64,000 nucleotides of DNA from Vulcanimicrobiota bacterium (GCA_013036095.1 JAAXCW010000002.1:1-64000); one strand, 5' to 3'. Shown: positions 16,554 to 28,457, numbered from the stretch's first letter. Notes: generated from the letters alone by a model not told the origin. Numbers and translations: made by a program.

Positions 16554-17743
16554 CAGAGCGTGAGCACCGCCGCCGATGCGGGCGGCACGTCGAGCGCCGC
16601 TGGGTCGGCGTTCTGCCAATCGACGGCGTTGACTTGGGTGGTGTCCAGGCTCAAGGCCGTCAGCCGGCGCACGCGCGGATTGCGCGCGGGCCGCGCGGCG
16701 TTTACATTGGCCGTCACGCCCACATTCGCATCGCGGTTGATCAGCGTCAGGACGCGCGTTTGGTCATCGCGTTCGATTGCGTAAGCCGTGAAATTATTGT
16801 TCGTGGTTTGTAAAATGCGCGTGACGAACCGCGCGTCGACCGATTCTTTGAGGAGGAGCAGAGCTTGATAGAGCGGCCCGCGCTGTGCGTCGGCGTCGTC
16901 GTGAAAGTTACCGCCGTCGCCGCCGTTGGCTGCCAGTTCCAAACCGAAATCGAGGGCCCACAGCGCGTTAGCCATGTTATTGGAGCTCGAGACGATTTGT
17001 TCGATGCGATACGGTAAATCGGACACCGCAGTCGATTTCGGCAAATCCCGTATGCCGTTGCGCAGCGCCGCTTCACTGCCAGTATGCCGGTACTGCTGCG
17101 TGATCAAGACCAGCTGCGGGCGCTCGTCTTGGGCGAAGCGCGCGGCCCAGTCGGTGTGGGTCGCTGTCGCCGGCCCTGCATACGCGGCGCCGGGAGCGTT
17201 CGCATTGATCGACGAGACTCGAGCCCGGAATGCGGCGAGAAACGTTCCATAGTCTTTGAAATGCAGATCCGGCGCGCTGCCCAGTTCGAACGCGAGTAGG
17301 CGTTCACCCAAAGCTTGTTTGGCCTTAGCGGCCTGATCGGCGACGCCGAACGCCGCCGCGCCTAGACTCAGTCCCAAAATGGCGCGCCAGCCGGTCGCAT
17401 CCAAAAACTGCGCGAGATTCGCAAGGTCCGCCGGAGCGTACGTTGTCGTATCGAGGTTGGCTCCTCCGAATTGCACGATTCCACGGCGGCCCAAGCCGCG
17501 CACGTAATCGATCAGCGCGCGGTTCGAACCGCTGAAGAAAGCGCCCCCCGGTATCAGCGACGCTTCAAAACTCAGACCCATGAACTCGGCGAGCATGCGC
17601 CGGCCCGAAGGCGACGCGTCCAGTTGAATAGTGGCAGGAACAAATCCCGTTTGCTGTCCGTACGCGACCCCGCCCAAGGAGGCCGTCGCCGAAACCGCTG
17701 CGCAAGCTGCGAGAAACTCGCGGCGTTCTATTCTTTTGCTCAT
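16553..17743 (-). CDS. Tat-exported GH79-like protein, possibly catalytically inactive
   Basis: At 396 aa. The N-terminus IERREFLAACAAVSA is a twin-arginine signal. The body follows the GH79 (heparanase / beta-glucuronidase) pattern: LGLSFEASLIPG near 56-66, the TIM-barrel strand FELGSAPDL near 152-160, then ALWALDFGLELA (260-271), GGNFHDD and a C-terminal beta domain ending APPASAAVL-like. In GH79 the acid/base Glu lies in N-E-P-D; here the same place reads S-A-P-D (about 156-159), so that residue appears lost. A Glu at 248 could match the nucleophile. It may bind glycans rather than cut them. It sits upstream of proS, divergent from the adenosyltransferase. Confidence 0.65.
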   Translation of the reverse strand: MSKRIERREFLAACAAVSATASLGGVAYGQQTGFVPATIQLDASPSGRRMLAEFMGLSFEASLIPGGAFFSGSNRALIDYVRGLGRRGIVQFGGANLDTTTYAPADLANLAQFLDATGWRAILGLSLGAAAFGVADQAAKAKQALGERLLAFELGSAPDLHFKDYGTFLAAFRARVSSINANAPGAAYAGPATATHTDWAARFAQDERPQLVLITQQYRHTGSEAALRNGIRDLPKSTAVSDLPYRIEQIVSSSNNMANALWALDFGLELAANGGDGGNFHDDADAQRGPLYQALLLLKESVDARFVTRILQTTNNNFTAYAIERDDQTRVLTLINRDANVGVTANVNAARPARNPRVRRLTALSLDTTQVNAVDWQNADPAALDVPPASAAVLTL

Positions 17744-17823
17744 AGTGCCGTTACGTTCGCCATCGGCGGCCGGTTCCGTTCCGCCGAAAGGCCTGGGGCG
17801 CGCGAGCGTTGCAAGGAACGAGC

Positions 17824-18432
17824 ATGTCCAAGCGTACGCGCATCTACACCCGGGCCGGTGATACGGGCAGTACCGGACTCGTCGGGGGTTCGCGCGTCTC
17901 CAAAAACAGCGGGCGGATCGAAACGTACGGCACGCTCGACGAACTTTCAAGCGCCATCGGGATTGCGCGCGCGCAACTGGCGGCTTCGAACGCGAACGCG
18001 CAGCGACTGGACGCATGGCTGTCGTGGACGCAGAACTTGCTCTTCGACCTCGGCGCGGAACTCGCAACGCCGGGCGGAAAACAGTGGAACGGCATGGCGC
18101 TCGCCGGCGACGATCAGGTTGCGGCCCTGGAACGCGCGATCGACGAAGCCGATGACGATCTCGAGCCGCTGAATGCGTTCATCCTCCCGGGCGGCAGCCC
18201 AACGGGGGCAGCGCTCCATTTTGCCCGCACCGTTTGCCGCCGCGCGGAACGTCTGCTCGTGACGCTGCGCGAAGAGGAACCGGAGGTTTCGGAAGCGACC
18301 ATTCGAGTCGTGAACCGGCTTTCCGACGCGCTCTTCGTTTGGGCGCGCTGGATCAATGCTCGCTCCGGAATTACTGAAACGCAGTGGAACGCCAATGCAG
18401 CGCCACCCGATCCTTGGGGAGAAGCACATTGA
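17824..18432 (+). CDS. Cob(I)alamin adenosyltransferase, PduO type
   Basis: At 202 aa. The N-terminal signature TRAGDTGSTGLVGGSRVSK and RIETYGTLDELSSAIG bind ATP; the C-terminal helical part holds ARTVCRRAERLL and VNRLSDALFVWARW, as in the PduO family. It transfers the adenosyl group of ATP to reduced cobalamin to make coenzyme B12. The ATG at 17824 has AAGGAAC seven bases upstream. The amino-acid permease follows with a TTGA overlap. No B12-dependent enzyme is in the window; QueG at 39.2 kb is a cobalamin-using protein in well-studied forms. Confidence 0.92.
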   Translation: MSKRTRIYTRAGDTGSTGLVGGSRVSKNSGRIETYGTLDELSSAIGIARAQLAASNANAQRLDAWLSWTQNLLFDLGAELATPGGKQWNGMALAGDDQVAALERAIDEADDDLEPLNAFILPGGSPTGAALHFARTVCRRAERLLVTLREEEPEVSEATIRVVNRLSDALFVWARWINARSGITETQWNANAAPPDPWGEAH

Positions 18433-19973
18433 ACGAGGCAGGCGGCGACAGCCGTTTTTTCAAGAGGCTGTTCGAGACGACGAACGTCGACAAACTCCGC
18501 GAGCTCGGGTCGCGCAGAATCTTACGCCGTGCACTGACCGCGAAGGATCTCGTCGCAATCGGTCTGGGGACGATGATCGGCGGCGGTATTTTTACGACGA
18601 TTGGCACGGGCGTCAAAGGTGCCGGCCCGGCCGTCATCGTCTCCTATCTGCTCGCCGGGCTCACGTCATTTTTTGCCGCGCTATGCTACGCCGAGCTCGG
18701 CGCCATGGTCCCGGTTGCAGGCAGTGCCTACACGTATGCATACGCTACGATGGGAAAACTCTTCGCCTGGATCATCGGGTTCGCGCTCATTTTCGAATAT
18801 GGCATCTCCGCGGCTCCCGTTGCACAACAGTTTTCCGCTGCGGTGCAAGACGTGCTCAAGACCTTAGGCATTTCGCTGCCGGCTTGGGCGCAACAATCGG
18901 CTCTGGTGATCCACGGCTCGTGGTGGATGCCGCAGAATTGGGACCTCGCGCATTCACAGGTGGACATCTTGAGCGCGGTCTTCGTGCTCTTGTTGAGCGT
19001 TCTGCTTGCCATCGGCATTCGTGAAACGGCTACAACAAACAATATTTTCGTCGTGCTGAAAATTTCGGCGCTCATCGTCTTCATATTTGCCGGTCTGAGC
19101 CTCGTGCATCTGGCGAACTTTCACAACTTCAGTCCGCACGGATGGGGCGCGCTCTCGCCCTTCGGCGGCATGATGGATTACTCGTCGTCGGCTCAGCCCT
19201 ACGGCATCATCGCCATATCAGCCTATGTGTTCTTCAGCTACATCGGCTTCGACACCGCGACGACGACTGCCGAGGAGTGTAAAAACCCGCAGCGCGACGT
19301 CCCGATGGGCGTTATCGGGGCCCTCGCGATCGGCACGGTTATCTACTGCGCAACGGCGCTCGTACTCGTCGGCGCAGTGCCGTGGAACCAGGTGCCGATC
19401 AAGAATCCGCTCGTCTACGCGCTCGCGCCGCTGCACATGCCGGTTCTGAATTGGATCATCACGATGGGCGTGCTGGCCGGTACGACGAGCGTCGCGCTGA
19501 GTTCGCTGCTCGGGCAATCGCGTATTTTTTACGTCATGGCGCGCGACAAAATGTTGCCACCGGTCGTCGCTAAAGTCCACCCGAAGTTTAAGACGCCCGC
19601 GATCACAACCATGATCACCGGCGTGGCCGTGGCTCTGCTCGCGCTCATCGTGCCGCTCAACCAGCTCTTGAATCTGGTCAACATCGGCACGCTCATCGCG
19701 TTCACCGTCGTCTGTGCGGGCGTACTCTACCTGAGGCACCGCAAACCCGATATGCCGCGCAGCTTCCGCGTCCCGTTCGTGCCGCTCTTCCCGATTTTGG
19801 GGATCGTCTGCTCGCTGTTTTTGGCGGTCTTCGGATTGTCGCGCGCCACATGGACGTGGTTTGCAATCGCGCTCGTTGTCGGATTGATCTTCTTCTTTGC
19901 CTACGGTTTCCGCAAATCCGATCCGCAAGATGTCGTGCCTGTCCTCGAACCGGAGGGGCTCCAAGAGGTCTAA
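18429..19973 (+). CDS. APC-superfamily amino-acid permease (cationic amino-acid transporter type)
   Basis: About 514 aa with roughly twelve membrane segments. The first, IGLGTMIGGGIFTTIGTG, carries the unwound helix of the APC fold; FSYIGFDTATTTAEECKNPQRDVPMG is the cytoplasmic loop typical of CAT/YfnA transporters; SRIFYVMARDKMLPPVVAKVHPKFKTP follows. Predicted role: import of amino acids by proton coupling or exchange. TTG 18429 is chosen because GGGGAG lies upstream and it forms a TTGA overlap with the adenosyltransferase. The end overlaps the opposite-strand stalk-domain gene by 4 bases. The substrate is not readable from sequence. Confidence 0.9.
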   Translation: MNEAGGDSRFFKRLFETTNVDKLRELGSRRILRRALTAKDLVAIGLGTMIGGGIFTTIGTGVKGAGPAVIVSYLLAGLTSFFAALCYAELGAMVPVAGSAYTYAYATMGKLFAWIIGFALIFEYGISAAPVAQQFSAAVQDVLKTLGISLPAWAQQSALVIHGSWWMPQNWDLAHSQVDILSAVFVLLLSVLLAIGIRETATTNNIFVVLKISALIVFIFAGLSLVHLANFHNFSPHGWGALSPFGGMMDYSSSAQPYGIIAISAYVFFSYIGFDTATTTAEECKNPQRDVPMGVIGALAIGTVIYCATALVLVGAVPWNQVPIKNPLVYALAPLHMPVLNWIITMGVLAGTTSVALSSLLGQSRIFYVMARDKMLPPVVAKVHPKFKTPAITTMITGVAVALLALIVPLNQLLNLVNIGTLIAFTVVCAGVLYLRHRKPDMPRSFRVPFVPLFPILGIVCSLFLAVFGLSRATWTWFAIALVVGLIFFFAYGFRKSDPQDVVPVLEPEGLQEV

Positions 19974-20425
19974 GGCGCGGCGGCTTCTCCGGGCGTATCG
20001 ACGTCGACTCGAGACGTCGCTTTGTCGAATTTGACGCGTACCCCAAACGCTTTCTGCACGGTACGCAAGCCGATCATTGCGCGGCCGCGTACCCGGAAAG
20101 GCGCGTGCTTCATGGTCATCGGCATGCCGTTGACCGTCGCATGCACGTCGCCGATCCGCAGATGGAGCGACTGATCGCCGCGCGTCATGAAAATATCGCC
20201 GGTTTTGGCGTCGTAACGCGTTTCGGCGCCGAGGGCGTCGCTCAACGGCCGCAGCGGCACGTAGACCGTCTCGGCATCGGTTCGCACCGGCGGCACGTCG
20301 GTAAGCATAGGCTGGCCATCGACGCGAACTTCCACGGGTTTGGCAACCGAAATCGCCAGCGAGACGGCGATCGCAATGGCCGCAGTTATCGCTACGGCTG
20401 CGAGCCCGGGCGGTTTATACCGCAT
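19970..20425 (-). CDS. Exported copper-amine-oxidase-N-like (stalk) domain protein
   Basis: A 151-aa protein with an N-terminal anchor or signal (VAITAAIAIAVSLAISVA). The rest fits the Cu_amine_oxidN1 stalk fold, with VDGQPMLTDVPPVRTDAETVY-type entry, VPLRPLSDALGAETRYDAKT, and a second half-repeat ending RTVQKAFGVRVKFDKATSRV. Known: this domain is a non-catalytic outer-surface or wall-interaction module common in Gram-positive and Terrabacteria proteins. It is the last gene of the rpsB-ispG run and overlaps ispG by 11 bases. Binding target unknown. Confidence 0.75.
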   Translation of the reverse strand: MRYKPPGLAAVAITAAIAIAVSLAISVAKPVEVRVDGQPMLTDVPPVRTDAETVYVPLRPLSDALGAETRYDAKTGDIFMTRGDQSLHLRIGDVHATVNGMPMTMKHAPFRVRGRAMIGLRTVQKAFGVRVKFDKATSRVDVDTPGEAAAP

Positions 20426-21539
20426 GCTCCGGGTACTTTTCGCGGATGACTTTTTCGATCTCCGCGCGCAACGCAGTGAGGAGCTGATCCTCCGGGAAGG
20501 TTCCCACTAACTCGCCGGCGCGATAAATCGCCCCTTTGCCTTTTCCGCCGGCTACGCCGACGTCGGCCATCTTCGATTCACCCGGACCGTTGACGACGCA
20601 GCCCATGACGGCAACTTTGACCGGCGCCGTATATTCCTTGGCGATTTTCTCGACGCTCTCGCCGAGCTCCAACACGCTAATCTCGGCGCGGCCGCACGAC
20701 GGACACGCGGTAATCTCAAACCCTTTTTCGCGCAAGCCCAGCGCTTTGAGCAGGCTCCAGCATGCCGGCACTTCTTCAAGCGGATCGGCCGCCAGCGAAA
20801 TGCGGATCGTGTCGCCGATGCCTTCGAACAGCAGAATCCCTAATCCGACCGATGATTTGATCGTGCCGTCGCGCAGCAGCCCGGCTTCGGTGATGCCCAA
20901 ATGCAGCGCATACGGAGTGTCGCGCTCGCGCAGGCGTTTGTCCATGAAGCGATAGGCGGCCACCGTAGACATCACGTCATGGGCCTTGAGCGAAATCACG
21001 ATATCTTTGTGATCCAGATCTTCCAAAATCTGAACGTGCCGCATCGCCGACTCGACCATCGCTTCGGGCGTATGTCCGAGCGTCTTCTCGAGATCGGGCG
21101 CGAGCGAACCCATGTTCACGCCGATGCGAATCGGAATTCCACGCGCTTTGGCAGCCTGGACAACCTCTTTGGTCTTATTGTAGTCGCGTATGTTGCCCGG
21201 ATTGAGACGCAGTTTGGCGACACCGGCTTCGATCGCTGCCAGCGCCATGCGGTGATCGAAATGAATATCGGCAACGATCGGCACCGGCGAACGGTGCACG
21301 ATGGCGGGCATGGCGGCGGCGTCGGGCGCATCCTTGACGGTAACGCGCACGACCTCGGCGCCTTCCATCGCTAAGCCATAGATCTGAGCAAGCGTCGCGT
21401 CGGCGTCACCGGTGTCGGTCGTCGTCATCGTTTGCACGACAATGGGATGGTCGCCGCCAATCCAAACGGATTTGGCGTCGTCCTTCCCGGTCTTGTTTTG
21501 CAAGAAAACCGGTTTGCTTTTCCGGCGGATCCGAATCAA
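20415..21539 (-). CDS. ispG: 4-hydroxy-3-methylbut-2-enyl diphosphate synthase
   Basis: At 374 aa it matches bacterial IspG: VWIGGDHPIVVQTMTTTDT near the start, VADIHFDHRMAL, KLRLNPGNI, RIGVNMGSL and LGITEAGLLRDG, then the iron-sulfur ligands in ITACPSCGRAE and VAVMGCVVNGPGE. It reduces MEcPP to HMBPP in the MEP isoprenoid pathway using a [4Fe-4S] cluster. TTG 21539 forms a TTGA overlap with rseP. Together with dxr and uppS in the same operon it feeds undecaprenyl phosphate synthesis. Confidence 0.96.
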   Translation of the reverse strand: MIRIRRKSKPVFLQNKTGKDDAKSVWIGGDHPIVVQTMTTTDTGDADATLAQIYGLAMEGAEVVRVTVKDAPDAAAMPAIVHRSPVPIVADIHFDHRMALAAIEAGVAKLRLNPGNIRDYNKTKEVVQAAKARGIPIRIGVNMGSLAPDLEKTLGHTPEAMVESAMRHVQILEDLDHKDIVISLKAHDVMSTVAAYRFMDKRLRERDTPYALHLGITEAGLLRDGTIKSSVGLGILLFEGIGDTIRISLAADPLEEVPACWSLLKALGLREKGFEITACPSCGRAEISVLELGESVEKIAKEYTAPVKVAVMGCVVNGPGESKMADVGVAGGKGKGAIYRAGELVGTFPEDQLLTALRAEIEKVIREKYPEHAV

Positions 21540-22665
21540 AACGGCCCTTTTCCCTGATAGATTTGCACGACGTTATAAAAATTGATGACGAGCATGAGTG
21601 CGATCAGCACGGCGAAGCCCGTGATGTGCACGATGGCTTCTTTCTCCGGATCGACAGGTTTTCCGCGTATCAACTCCGCGAGGATGAAGGCCGCCCTTCC
21701 GCCGTCCAGCGCCGGGAGCGGAAGCAGGTTGAAGAGCCCGAGCGCAAACGAGATGAGCGCGGCAAAAAAGAAGTACGGACCCCATCCGAAGTCCTGAATG
21801 GACATCGCCGCGCGGCCCATACCGACGGCGCCGCTCAGTTGAGGCGCGTAGGTCTGCGGATGGCTTACCAGCAGCGCGAGGCTGCCGAACGTTTGGCGTC
21901 CGATCAAAACGAAGTCTTGCAACGCCGACTGCGTGGCTTGTCCCAATCCGACCCGTTCGAACACCGCGACCGGAGAAAAGCCCAGGCATCCCTGGTTCTG
22001 CTGAGGAGCCGGGCAGCGGATCGGCCTGACCGCTACCGTGCGTTGCTCGCCGTTATGATCGAAAGTGACGCGCAGATTCAGGCCGAGCGACGCGTGGATG
22101 GTGTTGATGAGCGAGTCGCCGCCCGAGACAACGATACCGTTGAGCGCAACGATACGGTCGCCCGCGCGCATGCCTGCTTTTTGCGCCGGGTAATTCGGCG
22201 TGAGCGGCCCGATGCGCGGCTGAACCTTGTCGCTGCGCACGCCGAAAGCCACGGCGCCGATGAACAGAATTGCCAGGCATAAAATGAAATTTGCAACCGG
22301 GCCGGCCGCGATAATCGCGAGCCGGGTCCAGGGCTTCTTCGCTTGAAAGTTATCTTCGTCGTAAACGGGAGCTTCCTGACGAAAATCGCGCTGCAACTCG
22401 GCCTCGGAGGTTTTATTGTCCTCGCCGTGCATCGCGCAGTAGCCGCCGAGCGGTAAGGCCCGGAACGAATACGCCGTGCCGCTGCGCTTACTGGTCCAAC
22501 CGGCGAGCTTCGGACCGAAGCCGACCGAAAACTCGAGCACGCGCACGTTGCTCAAGCGCGCCAAGATGAAATGCCCATACTCATGCAGCACGACGAGAAG
22601 CGAGAGTACGAATAGGAACAGCGCAATTTTCGCAACGCTCGTGAGAGTAATTGCCGCCAGCATCA

Positions 22666-22669
<4 letters not shown>
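21536..22669 (-). CDS. rseP: Site-2-type intramembrane zinc metalloprotease RseP
   Basis: At 377 aa. The first membrane helix carries LVVLHEYGHFILARL (HEYGH zinc site), followed by FSVGFGPKL. A PDZ domain (NYPAQKAGMRAGDRIVALNG) lies in the middle, and the third catalytic element LLPLPALDGGRAAF is in the C-terminal half. It cuts transmembrane segments of regulators such as anti-sigma factors. The start GTG 22669 gives a GTGA overlap with dxr; ATG codons follow directly in frame. The anti-sigma factor at 34.6 kb is a possible substrate, by inference only. Confidence 0.95.
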
Positions 22670-23842
<1,173 letters not shown>

Positions 23843-23865
<23 letters not shown>

Positions 23866-24688
23866 TGACGTGCAGCGTTGCGTAAAACGCCATGCCGCCG
23901 AACAAGTATGAATCGAACCGGTCCAGCACGCCGCCGTGGCCCTGAATGACCGTTCCGCTATCTTTCACGCCGGCGTCGCGTTTGAGCGCGGATTCGACCA
24001 AGTCGCCGGCCTGCGCGGCGATACAGGCCGCGGCCCCAAGGGCGGCGCCCTGCCACCACAGCATTCCAAGATACGGGCTCGTGCCCAGCAGCGCGCCGAT
24101 CGCGGTCACGAGTACGAGCGCACCGGCCGCGCCTTCGACGGTTTTCTTCGGAGAAATCTTTGTGAGCGGCGTGCGGCCGATCAGCGACCCGACAATCATC
24201 GCCAAAATATCGGTCAGCGCGATCAACACGATGACGAAGAGCGTCCAATCCAATCCCATGCGTGGTACTTGCCGGATAAAAATGAAATACGTCAGCAACT
24301 TGCCGATGTAAAGAACGGCGAGCAGCGTGTAAGCGGTGCGCGCGAAGTAACCCTTCTGCTCTCCGTACATGCCAAGCCAAAAAGCGACCAGCACGACCGA
24401 CGCGAGCAGCGCGCCCTCCCAGTGCGGCAGCAGCTTGAAAATGCTCAGCAGAATGTAGATCAGGACGCCCGGAACCGCAACTTGATATTCGAGCGGCTGC
24501 CCTTTGATTTCACACAGCCGCGCGAGCTCGTAGACACTGATGGCGCCGACGGCCAAGATCACGATGTAAAAAGCCACCGGAATGAAGACCGAGCCGAGTC
24601 CGACAACCGCGAGAGCGATTCCGACCAGCACTCGGCGCGTCGTCAAGGGGTTGGCCGGCGCTGCGCTCACCGGCCGGACGGCGTTCAC
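23843..24688 (-). CDS. cdsA: Phosphatidate cytidylyltransferase
   Basis: A 281-aa polytopic membrane protein. The C-terminal CDP-diglyceride synthetase signature is complete: SPKKTVEGAAGALV, then QAGDLVESALKRDAGVKDS and QGHGGVLDRFDSYLF. It makes CDP-diacylglycerol from phosphatidate and CTP for all phospholipids. GTG 24688 forms a GTGA overlap with uppS. Place in the uppS-cdsA-dxr-rseP order is as in Firmicutes and many other bacteria. Confidence 0.95.
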
Positions 24689-25425
24689 GCTCCGCCGAAG
24701 CGGCGTTGCCGCTTCTGAAACTCAAGCAGCGTCCGTACGAATTCGTCCCTTCCGAAATCGGGCCAATAGACTTCGCTCATCACCAATTCTGTGTAGGCGA
24801 CCTGGTACAGCAGAAAATTCGAGAGCCGGTGCTCGCCGCCGGGGCGGATCAGCATGTCAGGATCCGGCTGGTCGGCGGTATAGAGATAGGAAGAAATTTT
24901 CGCTTCGTCGATCTCGTCGGCACGCAGTTTGCCCGCCGCAACGTCGCCCGCGATCCGCGCGACGGCACGCTGCAGCTCGGCCCGCGCGCTGTAGTTGACC
25001 GCGAGGTTCAGCAACAAGCCTGTATTGGCAGCCGTGCGTTCCATCAGACGGTCGAGCGCGTCGCGTGAAGCCGGCGGAAGCGCGCGATAGGCCCCGATCA
25101 CGTTGACCCGCACGTTGTTTCGGCTCAGTTCGACGAGTTCGTTTTGCGCGAAATAGACGCAGAGATCAAGCAGCAGCGAAATTTCGGTCGAGTCGCGGCG
25201 CCAGTTTTCTGTTGAAAATCCGTAGACTGTCAGAATGGGGATGCCAAAATCACTGCAGGCGCGCGTCACTTCGCGCAACGCGAGCATTCCGCGCCGGTGT
25301 CCCTCGATCGCCGGCATGCCGCGATGCTTTGCCCAGCGCCGGTTGCCGTCCATGATGATCGCAACGTGCTTGGGGAGCTTGCCCAGATCGAGCTGATCTT
25401 GGGTCGCGGGCAGCACGCGCGCCAC
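24685..25425 (-). CDS. uppS: Isoprenyl (undecaprenyl) diphosphate synthase
   Basis: At 246 aa. Cis-prenyltransferase motifs: HVAIIMDGNRRWAKHRG (catalytic Asp) near 20-36, GHRRGMLALREV, TVYGFSTENWRR near 67-78, and at the end DPDMLIRPGGEHRLSNFLLYQ and YTELVMSEVYWPDF. It condenses isopentenyl diphosphate units onto farnesyl diphosphate to make the lipid carrier for peptidoglycan and glycans. The GTG start follows the stop of a small upstream frame directly (TAAGTG), with GAGAGGG nearby as ribosome site. Confidence 0.95.
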   Translation of the reverse strand: MARVLPATQDQLDLGKLPKHVAIIMDGNRRWAKHRGMPAIEGHRRGMLALREVTRACSDFGIPILTVYGFSTENWRRDSTEISLLLDLCVYFAQNELVELSRNNVRVNVIGAYRALPPASRDALDRLMERTAANTGLLLNLAVNYSARAELQRAVARIAGDVAAGKLRADEIDEAKISSYLYTADQPDPDMLIRPGGEHRLSNFLLYQVAYTELVMSEVYWPDFGRDEFVRTLLEFQKRQRRFGGA

Positions 25426-25614
25426 TTAATTGACCCTCTCGTAGGATTCGTAACCGCACATCAGTTCGAGCCGCGCATCGTCGCCGGCTCCATCCTGAGC
25501 CAGCACACGCAAGACGCGCAGCGTGCCCTTCCCGGCGAACGAGCCGACCGGCGCCAGAACCGAAAGCGCGCGGATGCGGCCGCGCAGCCGGCGCCGCGCC
25601 TGCACCTCGGGCAT
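25426..25614 (-). CDS. Small basic protein between frr and uppS, unknown function
   Basis: A 62-aa frame filling the gap between frr and uppS. It is Arg-rich at the start (RRRLRGRIRAL), then SVLAPVGSFAGKGTLRVLRV and a polar end MCGYESYERVN. The stop TAA abuts the uppS GTG, which suggests translational coupling. The frame is the same as frr, eight codons beyond the frr TAG, so it could also be an eroded or read-through tail of frr, but Frr already has its normal length. I do not recognise it. Confidence 0.5.
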   Translation of the reverse strand: MPEVQARRRLRGRIRALSVLAPVGSFAGKGTLRVLRVLAQDGAGDDARLELMCGYESYERVN

Positions 25615-25638
25615 CAGGACCAGCTCGTCAAGCAGGAG

Positions 25639-26192
25639 CTATACCTCCATGATTTCTTTTTCTTTGGCAGTCACCAACTGATCGATCTCTTTAATGAAGC
25701 GGTCGGTCATTTTTTGCAGTTGGTCCTGCATACGCTTGTTGTCGTCTTCGGTGATATCGTGATCTTTGAGCTGCGTGCGTAAGTCGTCGTGGACTTTATG
25801 GCGCACGTTGCGAACCGCAATCTTGCCGTCCTCGCCCTTTTTCTTGACGATTTTCACGAGGTCTTTGCGGCGCTCTTCGTTCAGCGGCGGAATCGAGAGA
25901 CGGATGGAGCCGCCGTCGACGTTCGGACTCAGCCCGAGATCGCTTTTCTCGATCGCCTTGCGGATATCGCCGACCGTGTTGCGGTCGAAGGCGGCGATCA
26001 TCAGCGAGCGCGGATCGGGCGCGCTCACCGTCGCCACTTGCTTGAGCGGAACGGACGTGCCGTACGCTTCGACCTGGATCCGGTCGAGCAGCGCGGGCGT
26101 CGCGCGTCCGGTGCGGATCGCCGCAAATTCGCTGCGCGTCGCATCGACGCACTTGGTCATCTTGCCTTCGGCTTCCTTAAAGCTGTCCGCCA

Positions 26193-26193
<1 letters not shown>
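25639..26193 (-). CDS. frr: Ribosome recycling factor
   Basis: At 184 aa, the standard length. Motifs: FAAIRTGRATPALLDRIQVE, VSAPDPRSLMIAAFD, IRLSIPPLNEERRKDLVK and VRNVRHKVHDDLR. It splits post-termination ribosomes with EF-G. The ATG overlaps the pyrH stop as TAATG. The order pyrH-frr-(small frame)-uppS is nearly the usual one. Confidence 0.97.
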
Positions 26194-27551
<1,358 letters not shown>

Positions 27552-27555
<4 letters not shown>

Positions 27556-28343
27556 GCTGTCGCCCCCGCTTCGGCATCCGCAAGGGTCGTGACCGGCTCT
27601 TCGTACGCCGTGTAATCAACACTCGCTTCTCCGTCTTCGGGGACTTCGAGCGAGCTCTCGGTCTCGGTCTTGCCCTCGATGATCGCGTCGGCGATCTTCG
27701 AGACCATCAGTTTGACCGCGCGAATCGCGTCGTCGTTGCCCGGAATCGGGTAGTCTATCTCGTCGGGATCGCAGTTCGTATCGATCACGGCGATAATCGG
27801 AATCTTCAGTTTGCGCGCTTCGAGAACGGCGATGCGCTCTTTCTTCGGATCGACGATGAAGATCGCGTCCGGCAGGCGGTGCATATCTTTGATGCCGCCC
27901 AGGAAACGCTCGAGCTTCGACATCTCGTCTTGCAGCTTCGCGACTTCTTTTTTGGGAAGGCGTTCGAAGTCACCCTGTTGTTTCATGCCTTCGAGCTCGC
28001 GCAAGCGCGAGATGCGTTTTTGGATCGTCGCGAAATTCGTCAGCGTGCCGCCCAGCCAACGCTGGTTGATGTAATAGGTGCCGGCACGTTCGGCCTCTTC
28101 GCGGACGACGTCTTGGGCCTGCTTCTTGGTACCGACGAAAAGCACGACTTTTCCATCGCGCGACATCTGCTTCACAGCGTCGTACGTTTGCCGCAGCTTT
28201 TGAACTGTGAGGGAGAGATTGATGATGTAGATGCCGTTACGCTCTTGAAAGATGTACGGCTTCATCTTGGGATTCCAGCGCCGCGTCTGATGGCCGAAGT
28301 GGACTCCGGCCTCGAGCAGCGCCCGCATCGAAATAACGGACAA
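27552..28343 (-). CDS. rpsB: Small ribosomal subunit protein S2
   Basis: At 263 aa. [19 protein letters not shown] near the start is almost the same as in Bacillus S2, which fixes the TTG at 28343 as the start; the longer frame upstream is not used. Other motifs: [64 protein letters not shown] and [11 protein letters not shown]. An acidic tail of about 35 residues follows. It heads the operon to tsf, pyrH, frr and uppS, behind its own promoter and a structured leader. Confidence 0.97.
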
Positions 28344-28451
28344 GGGAAAGAAACCTTTCTGACCTCGGACCCGCGGCCATCCTGGCGCCGGTCGCGATGA
28401 GGCCATCGCACCCGGCCTCCATGCCGGGTGAAGTGTGCTGTGGGGGACAGC
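28344..28451 (-). promoter_or_regulatory. Structured 5' leader of rpsB
   Basis: The minus-strand RNA from about 28451 to the TTG contains two adjacent hairpins. One has an 8-bp perfect stem (CACCCGGC, 28430-28423, with GCCGGGTG, 28416-28409) and a six-base loop AUGGAG. The next has a 6-bp stem (GCGATG, 28409-28404, with CATCGC, 28399-28394). Further on is AGGAUG at 28383-28378. S2 synthesis is self-regulated through leader structures in many bacteria; that this leader does so is inferred. The GGA in the loop and in AGGAUG also resemble CsrA sites. Confidence 0.5.
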
Positions 28452-28457
28452 CGCGCG

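Noticed and set aside
18356-19024. Alternative plus-strand frames over the permease start
   Set aside because: Arg/His-rich with no domain; the permease frame has clear membrane segments and APC motifs.
28307-28406. Start of rpsB at 28406
   Set aside because: The first 21 residues in that frame are not S2-like; [19 protein letters not shown] starts at TTG 28343.
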